This document shows, one piece after another, positions 46,813 through 57,369 of a stretch of DNA of 64,000 nt. Below the pieces are notes generated by a model. The model did not search any database and was not told the DNA's origin. It worked only from the letters and a program-made list of their open reading frames with translations. The stretch's first letter is position 1. Each line of letters starts with the position of its first letter. Source of the stretch: Exobasidium rhododendri (lineage: Eukaryota; Basidiomycota; Exobasidiomycetes; Exobasidiales; Exobasidiaceae); NCBI GenBank assembly GCA_026210745.1, contig CP110632.1, positions 4,215,001 to 4,279,000 of the forward strand, written 5' to 3'. Made by a program: the position numbers and the translations under genes.

Positions 46813-48064
46813 TCAGACCTTTGCCTTTCCATCTTCGCCGAGATACTGTCATTGAGAGAAGGAGAGAAGTATTTCAATGTTAGTGAAGCGGCTGAGACTA
46901 TTAAAAAGTGATGGCTGACTCCTCACCTTGCTGAACGCTGTCAACCAGTTCTTCTTCGCATCGACTTCAATCGAGTCTCCGTGGGATGGAATGATTCGGT
47001 CAAAGTTCCATCCTGCGACCACTTCTGCATCTTTGGCAAATCGGCTTCTCCTTTCCTGCGCGGAAGTACCCGTCTTTCCTGAGTTGGAAGGGAAGTCTGC
47101 TCCGGCTCCTTGGGCCCAAAGGAAGGTCTTGTGAAAGCTTGTCATGGGACTCAACGAAGGTGCAAGATGGCCCATAAAGGGAATCCACGACGTTGGCTTC
47201 TTGCTCGGGGCATTTTGGTACTGCCACTCATCGTCAGTCAGTAGGGACTCGCTTTCTAAGGGCAGATTTCACCGTCTCACCTGCTCTTTTGGTGGAAGAT
47301 TAAATAAGATATCGACGACCAGAAGGCTCTAACAGAAGTGTCGGATGCTACTGTCAGTCTGTCTTTCATGTATCCGACTCGTTGCCAGTCGTTGATCTCG
47401 CTCACCTTGCTCTCCTTGTGCAGAAAAACGAGATCTTTGTTTCCAAAAGTAGGGAAATATTGTGCGGAGATCTGATCATCGACTAGCTTAGCATCACGAC
47501 AATCTCACTAACATACCCACAGAAGCCTGCTCACCTCATCCTCAAAGCCATACGTCGTCCCCTCAGGATCCTTTCCGTAAACTTCAACACAAGGAAAGTA
47601 AGCTTAACGTGCCTATGTTTCCCATGCGGACCAGTCTGGCAGTGTCATACTCACCACCATCCCACTTCAGCTCTGGTCGCTTTTCAGGGAGTCCCTCCAC
47701 ACCGATAAGCTTGGCTTCGGGGTATGCTTTTTTGAAGTCACCGACGTACAAATGATGGACGACATCACCTGCGACTACGTATCTATCCCAAGGACAGAGA
47801 AAGAAAGTCAGTCAAGCTTTTCAGTCAGCAGATGACACTCCTGCTAGTCGCTCACTTGACCTGACCCATCTCTTGCAGCTTAGCCTTGGTTTCTTCATCA
47901 AGTGGAGTACTGGCCATCACCCAAACGCCCTTGTCTCCGCTCAGCTTGACCGCCGTACTCCTGCCTCCAATAGGGATCACGCCAAATCGACTGAATGGCA
48001 TCGAAAAGGTTGTGAGGTTGGGTGAGATATTGCGGATGACGGGGGGTATGCTGCTGGAAGGCAT
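46813..48064 (-). CDS. DUF4336 family, metallo-beta-lactamase-like protein
   Basis: Seven exons, 48064..47856, 47782..47655, 47581..47535, 47471..47406, 47328..47281, 47220..46927 and 46845..46813, give 274 residues; every junction keeps frame and every donor is GTGAG[TCAG]. The product starts MPSSSIPPVIRNISPNLTTFS and contains STAVKLSGDKGVWVMAS, YVVAGDVVHHLYVGDFKKAYP, KDLVFLHKESKSLLVVDILFNLP and IIPSHGD. This order resembles DUF4336 proteins, which have a degenerate metallo-beta-lactamase fold: a His pair in the second motif and an HGD near the end occupy the positions of metal ligands. Enzymatic activity is not established for the family. It is the most intron-rich gene of the window for its size. 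A short C-terminal exon of ten residues ends it. Confidence 0.82.
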
Positions 48065-48393
48065 GGCTGAGAATGATCGTAAGGAGGCTGTTGTTTAAAT
48101 TCAAGACGATAGCAGGATAAGTAGCCGATAAGGGAGAAGGATGTAAGAGCTGAGTAAGGAAGGGAGGACGCCTGAATCCCATCCCATTCATCTAATTTTT
48201 TAACAGGGTGGAGGGCTAGCCTTTTCTACAACTTTACACCCTTTTCGGGGACATTCAACTCAATATAATAAGGCGGGCAAGCAGTTCTTCCTAGTCTACA
48301 GAGGCCAATGCGATTAGATTGTAGTTGACTTCATCCGGATTTAAGCTCATCTGAGGGTGGTGGGGGGGAGGTCAAAGAATCGGGATGAGCATA
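48065..48393. promoter_or_regulatory. DUF4336 upstream region / UCH 3' flank
   Basis: 329 bases between two minus-strand genes, with a G-rich run at 48355-48370. No gene is seen. Confidence 0.35.
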
Positions 48394-49095
48394 TCAGGAT
48401 GGTGCTTCACTGTCTGATCTGCCTTCACTACTTACATAGTTGTCTGCGACCCATTGAGTGGCTATCTTGAGCAGATCCTCCTGTTTGGGAATGTGTACGT
48501 TCCTGTTCACTGGCCCTCGTCGTCTGCCATCAAGTTCGAACAGCTGCTGACTTTTGGGGTCTCTGATGAAGCTGACAAAGTGAAGGTCGACTGAATCATC
48601 TGCCGAAGGTGCAGCAGTTTGGCCAGAAGCCGCGGCAGTCGTGTGTGCTTGTGAAAGTGACTTTGATGTCTGAAGATATGCCGCTCGATCAGTGGCATTC
48701 AGGGAAAGTGCCTCCCTCAGCAAGACGGCCAGAGGCGAGGACTGTGTGAGGGTATCGCGAGCCGAGGTATTGCATATACTGTGAAGCAAACCGATCGTCC
48801 CACACGCATTGCCGATTGTTTGCTTGAACCAGATCAAGTCCCCTTCTTTCTCCGGTCCCAGGAATGGTTCTTGTCGGCTATCCTCCTCTAGTCTCTTCTC
48901 CTCATACTCCTTTGTGACTGGAAAGAGGCAAAGCACCGCTTCGACTGGCTGAGGTACCATGCTGAGAAGCTCATCGTCCAGTCCGTAAATGTCGACAAAG
49001 GCGTATTTTGACGTGTCGAGGCCCATGGACGAGGACCATGATGAATAAAGTTCTGGATTCGACTCTAGCGGGACCCAGCGTAAAGTATTTGACAT
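48394..49095 (-). CDS. ubiquitin C-terminal hydrolase, UCH-L3/Yuh1 type
   Basis: UCH peptidases release small adducts and C-terminal extensions from ubiquitin or Nedd8/Rub1. The intronless gene codes 233 residues, the normal size for the family. The starting strand is RWVPLESNPE; the catalytic residues are Gln about 92 and Cys about 98 in QTIGNACGTIGLLHS, His about 172 in DLHFVSF and Asp about 189 in ELDGRRRGP. The active-site crossover loop is replaced by an Ala/Ser-rich stretch (about 140-165). No C-terminal ULD/INO80-binding tail is present, which places it with UCH-L1/L3 and yeast Yuh1 rather than UCH37 or BAP1. It diverges from the ArsB-type permease over a 215-base promoter. Confidence 0.93.
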   Translation of the reverse strand: MSNTLRWVPLESNPELYSSWSSSMGLDTSKYAFVDIYGLDDELLSMVPQPVEAVLCLFPVTKEYEEKRLEEDSRQEPFLGPEKEGDLIWFKQTIGNACGTIGLLHSICNTSARDTLTQSSPLAVLLREALSLNATDRAAYLQTSKSLSQAHTTAAASGQTAAPSADDSVDLHFVSFIRDPKSQQLFELDGRRRGPVNRNVHIPKQEDLLKIATQWVADNYVSSEGRSDSEAPS

Positions 49096-49310
49096 CTTGC
49101 TAAGTGAAGGTCAACGGTGGGCAAACCGAGGGGAAGAGGTGGATCTCGAAGAAAAGTAAGGCTGAATGCCAAGGCCCGTGCATACCGCGGCGCAGGACGA
49201 TTTTCATTTTGACTTTTGCTACTTTGCCAAGACAACGTTGCCTTTCCCACAATTACTATACATACTTCTCTCGATCGGAATTCATCAGCATGAAATTGAG
49301 GTAGCAGACA
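49096..49310. promoter_or_regulatory. 215-bp bidirectional promoter
   Basis: Start codons of the UCH gene (49095, minus) and of the permease gene (49311, plus) are 215 bases apart, so both transcription starts must share this segment. I do not see a clear TATA box. Confidence 0.5.
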
Positions 49311-51322
49311 ATGGCGGACAACGATCGAACATCGCTGAATGGACACGGGGTCTTTGCCGTCATAGTGTTTGCCGTTGTTGCTCTTATTTGCATTCAGCCG
49401 ATCTACATTCCTGTTCCCCACACTGTCGCCAGGGCAGCAACAAGGCTGAAGCATCGACTGGTTGGAGAACACGAAAGCGCGAAAGCACGAGGAGAGGATG
49501 ATGTTGACGAAGCAGCTACAAGCGCAGGCGTTGCCACTCGTCGTCATGTTGTCTTGAATCACGTCTGGACTCCGGCCATCGGAATACTGTTCCTCCTCGC
49601 AACAAAGACAATCGGAGGGGAGCAGATAAAAGTGGGAATTGTCGGAGAAGAAGGAGTTGAACCTTACGACGTCCTCTCACTGTTCATCAGCTTAGCATAC
49701 ATAGCTATCAGTTTGGATGCCACCGGCCTCTTGCGGTATCTGGCATTTCAAGTATGTCTGAAAGCTGGCACGAACGGATTCGGTCTATACTTTATACTAT
49801 TTGCCTTCTTCTGGATTCTGGGAGTATTGGTGGGCAATGATCCAGTCATCCTGAGTGGAACAGCTTTTCTGATACACCTCACCAGGGTGGCAGGCATCAG
49901 TCCCCCGTCCGCTTGGATCTGGGCTCAGTTCGTGGCAGCTAATATCTCCAGTGCGGTTCTCGTGTCGTCCAATCCTACCAATCTTGTCATTGCGACTGGC
50001 TTCAACATCACCTTTCCCGTTTACACTGCGTATATGGTTCTACCTTCTTTGGTTTCTGCACTTGTATCTCTGGGCATGCTTCTTGTGTTCTTTCGGAACA
50101 GAACCAATACATCAAGGGCCGCAAAAAGCAAGAGGGACAGACGCATACGACTAGATCACATTCGAGGATGGGCGAAGTCTTTTCATCTGCCCCGCTCTGG
50201 TCTACATTCTCGAACACAACGTCACAGCGTCTCGAGACCGTCCACTGATAATGTCATTGTTATGTCCACCATGTCTACTGATAGAGTCACGCCGGCGCAA
50301 GAGAAAGAGGAGAATGAAGAAGCAGAAGAAGAAGAGAGGAGAGCACCGCTGATATACATTCCACCAACAATCATTCGCCCAGACGTCGATGCAAGAGCGG
50401 CTCTTGTAGATATCAAAGGCGCCATATTCAACAGCTGTGTCATGGCTGCTACGTTGATTGCTCTGATAGTCACTAGTATCTTCGGAGGTGTCAAGGTGTA
50501 TGAGATCGCTGCACCGGGCGCCGGTGTCTGTCTCATCAGAGATGTTATTTACGACTGGTATACTTGGCGCGCCGTCAGAAAGGACGCCACCTCTGCAAAC
50601 GATGCCGAACGCCCGAGCAGCTGCCAACAAGGACAAGAGACAGTGGATACGGCAAGAAATGAATCACATCAGACGAAACCACTCTTGAGCTCCATCACTC
50701 ATGCCTTGGACCATCTGGCGAAGGTGTTTCCTACTGTGACATATGTCTTGGCCCGACTACCTCTCCCACTGCTTCCGTTTGCGTTTGGTATGTTCATCCT
50801 CGTCCAGAGCCTGAGCTTTGTTGGCTTCATCAACATCATGGCAGGTGGAATCGGTCAAGTATGCTCGAATGGACCGGCTACCTGTGCTTTCTTCATCTCC
50901 GTCTTGGCCGTCTTTCTGTGCAATGTGAGTGGAGTATCGTGCAGCGTCTCGCTTTGACAGGCTCTCCTCCTGATGCTCAAGGGTCCCGTTGGCAGCTGGG
51001 AGGAACGAATATCGGCGCAACCATCCTCTTGACAAAAGCACTGCAATCCTCCTACTTCCAATCGCACTTGGATCCGTCCAATGCTGATCTTGTCACAAAA
51101 GTTGGCTACTTCTCCATCGCTTTTGGTTCGAACGTTGGTGCGCTCGGAGGGACCTTCTCAGCTAGTCTGGCAGGGTTGCTGTGGCGTGATGCACTGCGAC
51201 AACGAGGTGTGATAGTGACAAAGAAGCAGTTCTTGTTGTGGTGCAGCGTCGTCATCCTGCCGGCCACCTTTTCGGGCATAGGCATTCTCCTCCTGGAAGT
51301 GCAGCACTTTTACAACGTGTAA
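49311..51322 (+). CDS. ArsB/NhaD-type ion permease
   Basis: Two exons, 49311..50924 and 50996..51322, give 646 residues. The 71-nt intron ends at a CAG that joins LCN to LGGTNIGATILLTK, the second conserved half of the ArsB/NhaD superfamily. Other motifs: VGNDPVILSGTAFLIHL in the first half and SSNPTNLVIATGFNI. About 10-12 membrane segments are visible, in two inverted halves separated by a hydrophilic, charged loop (about residues 265-360). Members exchange arsenite, silicic acid, Na+ or organic anions; sequence alone does not settle the substrate. Related fungal genes are often annotated as arsenical-pump-like proteins, but no arsenic-resistance genes are neighbours. A second acceptor in the same intron (50960) is out of frame. 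Confidence 0.85.
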
Positions 51323-51533
51323 CATGCGCTTACATTTCGTAGATACGCTGTAACAGGATCCACCTGGGCTGATTTGGGTGTTGTGCATTTCTCTTTGTCG
51401 TGCTGCTTCTTCCCATTGAAGTATATAGTGCTCGCACCGGCTGAACGACTAGAAAGACATAACCGGATCTCCTTGATGGCCCATGCACGCATCTTTCGCT
51501 CTACCAACTCGAGTCCCCTCTCCGCATCTCATT

Positions 51534-52549
51534 ATGTCTGCCTATCCTCGCCCGTACACTGCCTTTGGTAAGACTGAATATCATACACTGACACTTGAAG
51601 CGTACAGAGTCCTTCGTGTCAGCTTCAATCGAGGAGCGGTCAATGCTTGGATCGAGCCGATGTGGCGTGAGTTCGACGCCCTACTCAAGTTCATCAAATA
51701 CGACGGAGACGTGAATGCCATCGTGCTCAGCGGCGAGAATCGATGTTTCACCGCCGGTCTGGATTGTACGTGGGAGATCATGTGTTGCGTGTAAGTGAGA
51801 GACCTCTGTAAGACTCACAGACACACCTCTTTTCCTCCTCCTGTCTAAAGTAAGCTCCGATTCTTTGGGGCGGGTGATGGAAGAAGGAAGCGATCCAGCG
51901 CGAAAGGCAATTTTGGTTCACGACTGGTTGTTGCAATTTCAAAATGCCATCTCACAGCTGGAGAAGTGCAATAAGCCTGTCGTGGCTGCTATACACGGTA
52001 TAGCGTATGGTCTAGCCATTGACATACTCAGTGCTGTAGACATTCGATATGCAGAAGAGGCCGCGCGATTCTCAATAAAGGAGGTGGATGCAGGTTTGGC
52101 GGCGGATATTGGAACGCTGCAAAGATTCCCCAAGATTGTCGCAAACGATTCATGGGCAAGAGAACTCTGCTTTACAGGAAGAGAATTCACCAGTCAAGAA
52201 GCCCTGCAGCAGGGTTTCCTCAGTCGTGTAGTCACAGGAGGAAAGGAGGGTGTACTCAAAGCTGCAATCGAGACTGCCTCACTGCTAGCAGAGAAGAGTC
52301 CAGTAGCCTTACGTAATACAAAGCATCTGTTGCTGCATGCTAGAGACCATACTGTACAGGAAGGGCTGGAGTATACAGCAGCGTGGAATTCAGCAGGTCT
52401 GCAGAGCGATGAGATACCTGAAGCGGTGAGTCGTGCGGTCGCGATACGCAGTCACTCGACCCAATCAGCCTTATTGATGCGGACCGATAAATTGCCTCTA
52501 GATGCTGGCTGTTATGCAGAAGAAGAAACCCACTTTCGCCAAGTTGTAG
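51534..52549 (+). CDS. peroxisomal delta3,5-delta2,4-dienoyl-CoA isomerase
   Basis: This crotonase-fold enzyme isomerises 3,5-dienoyl-CoA to 2,4-dienoyl-CoA in oxidation of unsaturated fatty acids with odd-numbered double bonds. Three exons, 51534..51765, 51851..52425 and 52520..52549, give 278 residues. Motifs: CFTAGLDLSS (rebuilt across the first splice), KPVVAAIHGIAYGLAIDILSAVDIRYA, and SIKEVDAGLAADIGTLQRFPK, whose acidic residues are diagnostic of dienoyl-CoA isomerase rather than enoyl-CoA hydratase. The last exon codes only KKKPTFAKL, so the protein ends in AKL, a type 1 peroxisomal targeting signal. Reading through the second intron would lose it. An upstream in-frame Met at 51483 exists; the Met at 51534 (MSAYPRPYTAF) fits family starts better. 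Confidence 0.9.
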
Positions 52550-52807
52550 TCTATGTCTGTTCAGGTCAGCTTGTGTATGGTGTATAATTACCCGTCGTCA
52601 TATTTTACTACGTCTGACTGTTGAAAGAAAGAGAAGAGCGCCTCGGATGTCGTGATACGTGAGGAACTACCGAGAGGTAGCATGGGTTGACTCGCGCCTG
52701 AATTCTAATTTAAGGTTATATTGTGAACGCAGGGAAATTTCCATGACTCATTCAGGCTTCAGTTCGCTGCTACTACCACTTCTTCCTCCTCTACCTTGCT
52801 ATCGTTC
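52550..52807. promoter_or_regulatory. short intergenic region
   Basis: 258 bases between two + strand genes; the 60 bases before 52808 are CT-rich, as in a 5' UTR. Nothing else is seen. Confidence 0.35.
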
Positions 52808-54340
52808 ATGTCTTTACAGAGCAACGGCAGACTGCCTGCTCCCGGCTCAGCCACAAGAGCCCTACATGCAGATGATGTATGTGGGAGAAAGGGGTGAGGG
52901 AGAGATGCTGATTAAGAATCCCAGCTGACATTGTCAAATTCTTCTTGTATAAGCCTCCTCGCGAAGAAGGTAGCAGTCATCCCATCGCTCCAGACATGCA
53001 GCTCAGCACCACCTTTCGACGACCAGGAAGCAACTCAGAAGCTGGCCGCATGTTTGAAGAGCTGGGTGAAGCTGGCTTGAACTGGCAGGATCCACCCGCC
53101 CATGTCTATTCACGATACACCACCGAAACGAGAGGAAGAGTAGAAAAGGTCCTATCCGGCATACTAGATGCTCATGCTCTCACCTACGCCAGTGGATTGA
53201 CTGCTGCATACTCTGCTATCCTTCACTATTCACCCAGAGTCATTGCAATTCGGAAGGGCTACCATGGTGTACATGCTGGCATCGAGACCTACCAAAGGGC
53301 GCATGACGTCAAGGTAATCGACTTGGACGACGATTATCCCCAGCTGGAGACAAGAGCGAGGGGAGATGCTGTCAATCGAGGTGTACTAGTCTGGGTCGAA
53401 TCACCTCTCAATCCTACCAGTGAAGCGAGGGATATTCAACACTACGCCGATCGAGCTCACGAGGTGGGGGGAACAGTGATCGTCGACTCTACTTTTGCAC
53501 CTCTACAAAACGTCTTTGATCACGGAGCAGACATGGTGATGCACAGCGCTACCAAATACTTTGGCGGTCATTCTGACTTGCTAGCAGGCGTGCTGGCGGT
53601 CAAGTCAAAGCTACAATGGACACAATTATTTGTTGATCGTAGTAATATCGGTGGAATGCCAGGCAATTTCGAAGCATGGCTCTTGCTGAGATCTCTGCGT
53701 ACATTGCAAGTTCGTTGGAAGCAGCAAAGTTCAACAGCACTGAAGTTGGCTGACTGGCTACAGAGCCTGGTAGCAGAGTCGCCTCGACCAAGTACTGAAA
53801 AGGGTGACGAAAAGATCTTGAAGAGCAAAATTGTGACGAGAGTGTGGCATGCAAGCTTTCAACCTAGGACGGATCCCGATCTTGCCAAGGAGCCTCGATT
53901 TGAGGAGGGGGGAAAGAAATTTGACCCTAGTGTGCAGATGAAAGCAGGCTGGCCAGCCACATTTGCCTTTCGGGTAAGGAGCGGATTGAGATGCTTCAGA
54001 GGGTACACACTGCTGACTATCCCTTTCTCCTTCGCTCGTGTTGCACAGCTTGCCAGTCAGAAGTTTGCGAATAGACTTGCTCATGAGACGGAATACTTTG
54101 CAGTGAGAATATCTGGCACACTATCGTATACTAAAGAAGATGGTGGTGCTGACCTCGATGTTGCCTTTCTCGTCCCAGCCTGCTACCTCGTTGGGTGGCG
54201 TGGAGTCGCTTCTGGAGCATCGATTGGGAGCTGATCCTACCGAAGACCCATGCCTAGTTCGCATCAGTGTCGGCTTAGAAGACGTAGAAGACTTGAAACA
54301 AGACTTGAGGAGGGCTCTTGAAGCGCTGTTGATAAAGTGA
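52808..54340 (+). CDS. cystathionine gamma-synthase-like PLP enzyme
   Basis: Four exons, 52808..52893, 52974..53973, 54049..54102 and 54179..54340, give 433 residues of the Cys/Met-metabolism PLP family. The first exon codes MSLQSNGRLPAPG...ALHADDV; the splice gives GRKGSHPIAPDMQLSTTFRRP, matching the usual start of fungal members. Core motifs: HVYSRYTTETR, LTYASGLTAAYSA, IRKGYHGVH, VWVESPLNPTSE, IVDSTFAPL (PLP-pyridine Asp about 200) and MHSATKYFGGHSDLLAG (Schiff-base Lys about 223), then PATSLGGVESL and EDPCLVRISVGLEDVEDL. The protein could act in transsulfuration as synthase, lyase or a related lyase; I cannot separate these by eye. One intron (53974..54048, 75 nt) is a multiple of three without a stop. 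The 3' end is only 30 bases from the convergent RCC1 gene. Confidence 0.9.
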
Positions 54341-54370
54341 TAATACCTAATAGAATGACAGCCATCGCCA

Positions 54371-56212
54371 CTATCTACCTGCCCACCGACCGACCTCGTC
54401 TTTGCCATCTTCCACGAGGACCCACATGACGTCTCTTCCATGCGCGACTTCTTTCACTCCTGCCCCTCTCTGACCTTTGCCCGCCCAGCTCTGCTTCCAT
54501 CCGCTTGTGGCGCTGGGTTCCCACACACGCTGCTCAATGTCATCGGGTGTGAAGCGACTTGCGATCATGTAGCTAGGCCATGGCTTTCTACCACCGATGC
54601 CCAACCGCCCTGCCGGTGTGTTAAGACCCCACACCAGCAGGCTCGTCTCCTTTGTTTGAGGGTCTTGCACCACTGCAGAAGCTTGCTCCAGTCCAGTCGA
54701 GATGCTAGTAGCATTGGACAGTACCTTCTTCAGTTCCAGAGACTCGATCTTCTTTTCGCCTCGTCCAAGGGCTCCAAAGCCAGCAGTGTAGACGTTTCCG
54801 GCCTCTGATGAAGGATGGATTAGTATTAGCTCTCACCTGAACATTGTCCCTCATCCTGTCTGGCTTTTCAGCTCACCATCAAGCACGACGACAAAGCAGC
54901 CGCCCAATCGAATGTCGACGATTCTGGCCTCAGTACAACGAGCAACATCTACCGATGCCTCTGTCGGTCGGTCAATTCGATCGATTGCCTTGCCCCCCAC
55001 AAGACACTGCCCGTACTCGCTATTGCCCCAAGCCCAAATTCGACCGCTCGATGTCCAAAGAGCAGATGAATCTCCCCCTGCTGATATACCCACTATGGGA
55101 TCGTGAGATGTATGAGGAAGCGGTGGCTCAAATTGATTTGGATCGAGTCGAACAAGGCTCGGGGAGCTTATCCTTACCTCTGGATCACCGAGCTGGCCAT
55201 CTGTGTTGACTGTATGGAGGGAGCAAATGGTCAGTCGTCTGTGACGCTGCACAAGTGACACGACGATCACTCACTACCGCAAGTTGCTACTACTTGGACG
55301 CCATCGACATTCATCAACACGACCGTGTGGTCCATTCCCACTGCGATTTTCTCTACTGTGGCATTATGAAAGTCTTTCATTCCTACCTTTCGAGGGGATG
55401 AGAGCAGTTGTAGCTGTGGCTCGCCTCCTTCGCTCAATGCATGCGGTCGTGCTGCACCACCAAGTCCAAGCTGACCAGAAGTGTGGTCTGACAAAGAAAG
55501 GCATCAGTGAGGAGCCTTTCGGGTCATTCATACGACTACACTCACTTCCAAACGCATACAGCTGTGATGTGGCTTTGAAGGAGGTAGCGTGAGACACACT
55601 CTTCGAGAAAGCCAGCCCCTGTGCCCGTCACTCACACTCTGCTGGCCTTCCTTCTCCGGTCACCATCCAGCTGCTCCCAAGACCGCACTGGATGGAGCTA
55701 ATTCCCCCTCTTCCTTCGAAGCCACTTGTCACCATTCCCCACGTACTCTCTTGGCTAGAAAAGCCAAGCCCTAATTCTCCGAACGTATTGCGACCGACTG
55801 CAACGACTTTGTGGAGACCAGAAGGATTGACTCTAGCCTTTCCGAAGTCGTCTTTCTCGGCAGTGTCGTGTAGCGAGACAGGCAGGGCAGGCGGCAGGGT
55901 CGTATAAGACAGGAGAGAATGCGACATTGAAGATGCGAGATGCGTGAAAGAAATGCCCTGCTCTACATCCGCTTGCACGCCTAGCGATAGCAGCCAGTCC
56001 ATCGGTACTTCCTGCAAAGAAGAGCTCTCGCGGTCCAAGACAGATCCAGCCCACAACAGACGCTGTACATGCAGTCTAGCACTGCAGCTGATGCTTCGCG
56101 AACAGTGACGAGACTTCACTGCTGGCTTTATGAGACCTGCAAAGCGATTCCAGAGCATCGCAGGATACGACAAGGGATTAAATGGGGCGCTCGATGCTTG
56201 GCAAGACAGCAA
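54371..56212 (-). CDS. RCC1-repeat protein, probably mitochondrial (RCC1L/Fmp25-like)
   Basis: Five exons, 56212..55636, 55572..55546, 55487..55275, 55209..54877 and 54804..54371, give 527 residues. RCC1 blade signatures recur: VVAVGRNTFGELGLG, QLYAFGNHTSGQLGLGG, NTDGQLGDP, IWAWGNSEYGQCL, GNVYTAGFGALGRG and LLVWGLNTPAGRLGIGG, with the typical gap after each. The N-terminus (MLWNRFAGLIKPAVKSRHCSRSISCSARL from a second Met at 56158) is basic and rich in Ser and Arg, like a mitochondrial presequence, and the architecture resembles human RCC1L and yeast Fmp25 rather than nuclear RCC1. The 27-nt second exon is a micro-exon; its acceptor (55573) was chosen because the other nearby one breaks the frame. 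The start may be 56212 or 56158. Confidence 0.85.
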
Positions 56213-56402
56213 GAGAAGGAGCGAGGAATGGTGTAATTATTTGCTTCTGAACCGTGCGCGAGAAAGGGGAGCGCTCATGAGAAAAAGATTCACAAGAAGC
56301 GACGTAGAGGAAGTATGGATACCTTCGCGCTCCTGTTCTGCCACTGCCACTGCGTCTATACACCTCTTTCACATCGTTCTTTTGAGTCGTCAGTTGCCCG
56401 GC
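56213..56402. promoter_or_regulatory. 190-bp divergent promoter
   Basis: Segment between the starts of the RCC1-repeat gene (minus) and the NIP30-domain gene (plus). The downstream frame is open to 56130, overlapping the RCC1 gene, so I place the start at the later Met. Confidence 0.45.
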
Positions 56403-57198
56403 ATGGAAGCCAAGAGTCTTGCTGCGGGTAGCGTTGCCTCTCGTTTTGTGAGCCAGACGCAGCTCACCGAAGCACAAAAGAAGCGAGAGGAAGATATTCG
56501 GGCGGCGTACGCTCGAATGGGTCAGTCACCCCCGCCGGAGGCATTAGAAGCAAAGGAAGTGTATGATCCCAGGACGCTGTATGAAAAGCTGCAAAGTCAA
56601 AAGGATGCAAAACAAGAGGCTTTTGACGACAAGCTAAAACTTTCGAATCAATTTAGAGGTATTGATGACGCTGAAAGTGAATTCCTGGCGGAGATTGCCA
56701 AGGAGAGACAGCAGGAGCAGTGGCAGAGAGAGAGGGAGATGAGGCTAGAGCTGGATGAGTTCAGGAAGTGAGTTGGGGTAGCGGTATTCAGTGGCTGTTG
56801 ATGAGACTCTCAAACGATGATTGTTTCTCTCTTACCCTCTCAGAGCGGCCTTAGCCAGGGAATCCTCGCCCCCTGGTGCTGTAGGGGCAGTAGCATCCAC
56901 CTCCAAAACCGAGGTTGGCGCCATTTCGCCAATACAGAAGACAGGCTCCACAGCCAGCAAGACGAAGAACAAGCGTAAACGAGAAGGTCTCCTTGGCGTG
57001 GTGAAGAAGAAAGCACCCACGAGTAGCACCTCTGAAACGTCAACGACACAAGGCAGCAAGAGCACGATCGAAGACGGCAAGATAACGCCTAGTAATGACG
57101 ATAAATCGGTAGACACATTAGAGGGCACAGGGGCTCGTACGAAGAAAGTCAAGACACTTGAAGAACAGGAATCCCACACCGTCATCACAAAGGAATGA
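56403..57198 (+). CDS. NIP30/FAM192A-domain nuclear protein
   Basis: Two exons, 56403..56767 and 56844..57198, give 239 residues. The N-terminal half matches the NIP30 (FAM192A/PSME3IP1) domain: SRFVSQTQLTEAQKKREEDI, then EVYDPRTLYEKLQSQKDAKQEAFDDKLKLSNQFRGIDDAESEFL. In animals this protein binds the proteasome activator PA28-gamma; fungi lack a clear PA28-gamma, so the function here is open. The second half is Lys/Ser/Thr-rich with a KKNKRKRE-type nuclear-localisation patch and looks disordered. I start at MEAKSLAAGSVASRF because the upstream frame, open to 56130, overlaps the divergent RCC1 gene and gives an Arg-rich non-family sequence. Confidence 0.88.
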
Positions 57199-57369
57199 GA
57201 GGACCGTGTAATACGAAGGAAGGAATAGCCAGGTCGGAATTGGGTGCCGTGTAGCATGCAGCGAAAACGATTTGAGGAGCGGCGAAGTGCTAATAGAATT
57301 GCATCTTTAGCATGGCCATGGCATGAGCTTGGAACCAAGAAAAAGTACAACACTCACAAAGGCTGAAGA
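57199..57369. other. short convergent intergenic region
   Basis: 171 bases between the NIP30-domain gene and the first secreted-protein gene; no feature other than expected 3' UTRs. Confidence 0.35.
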
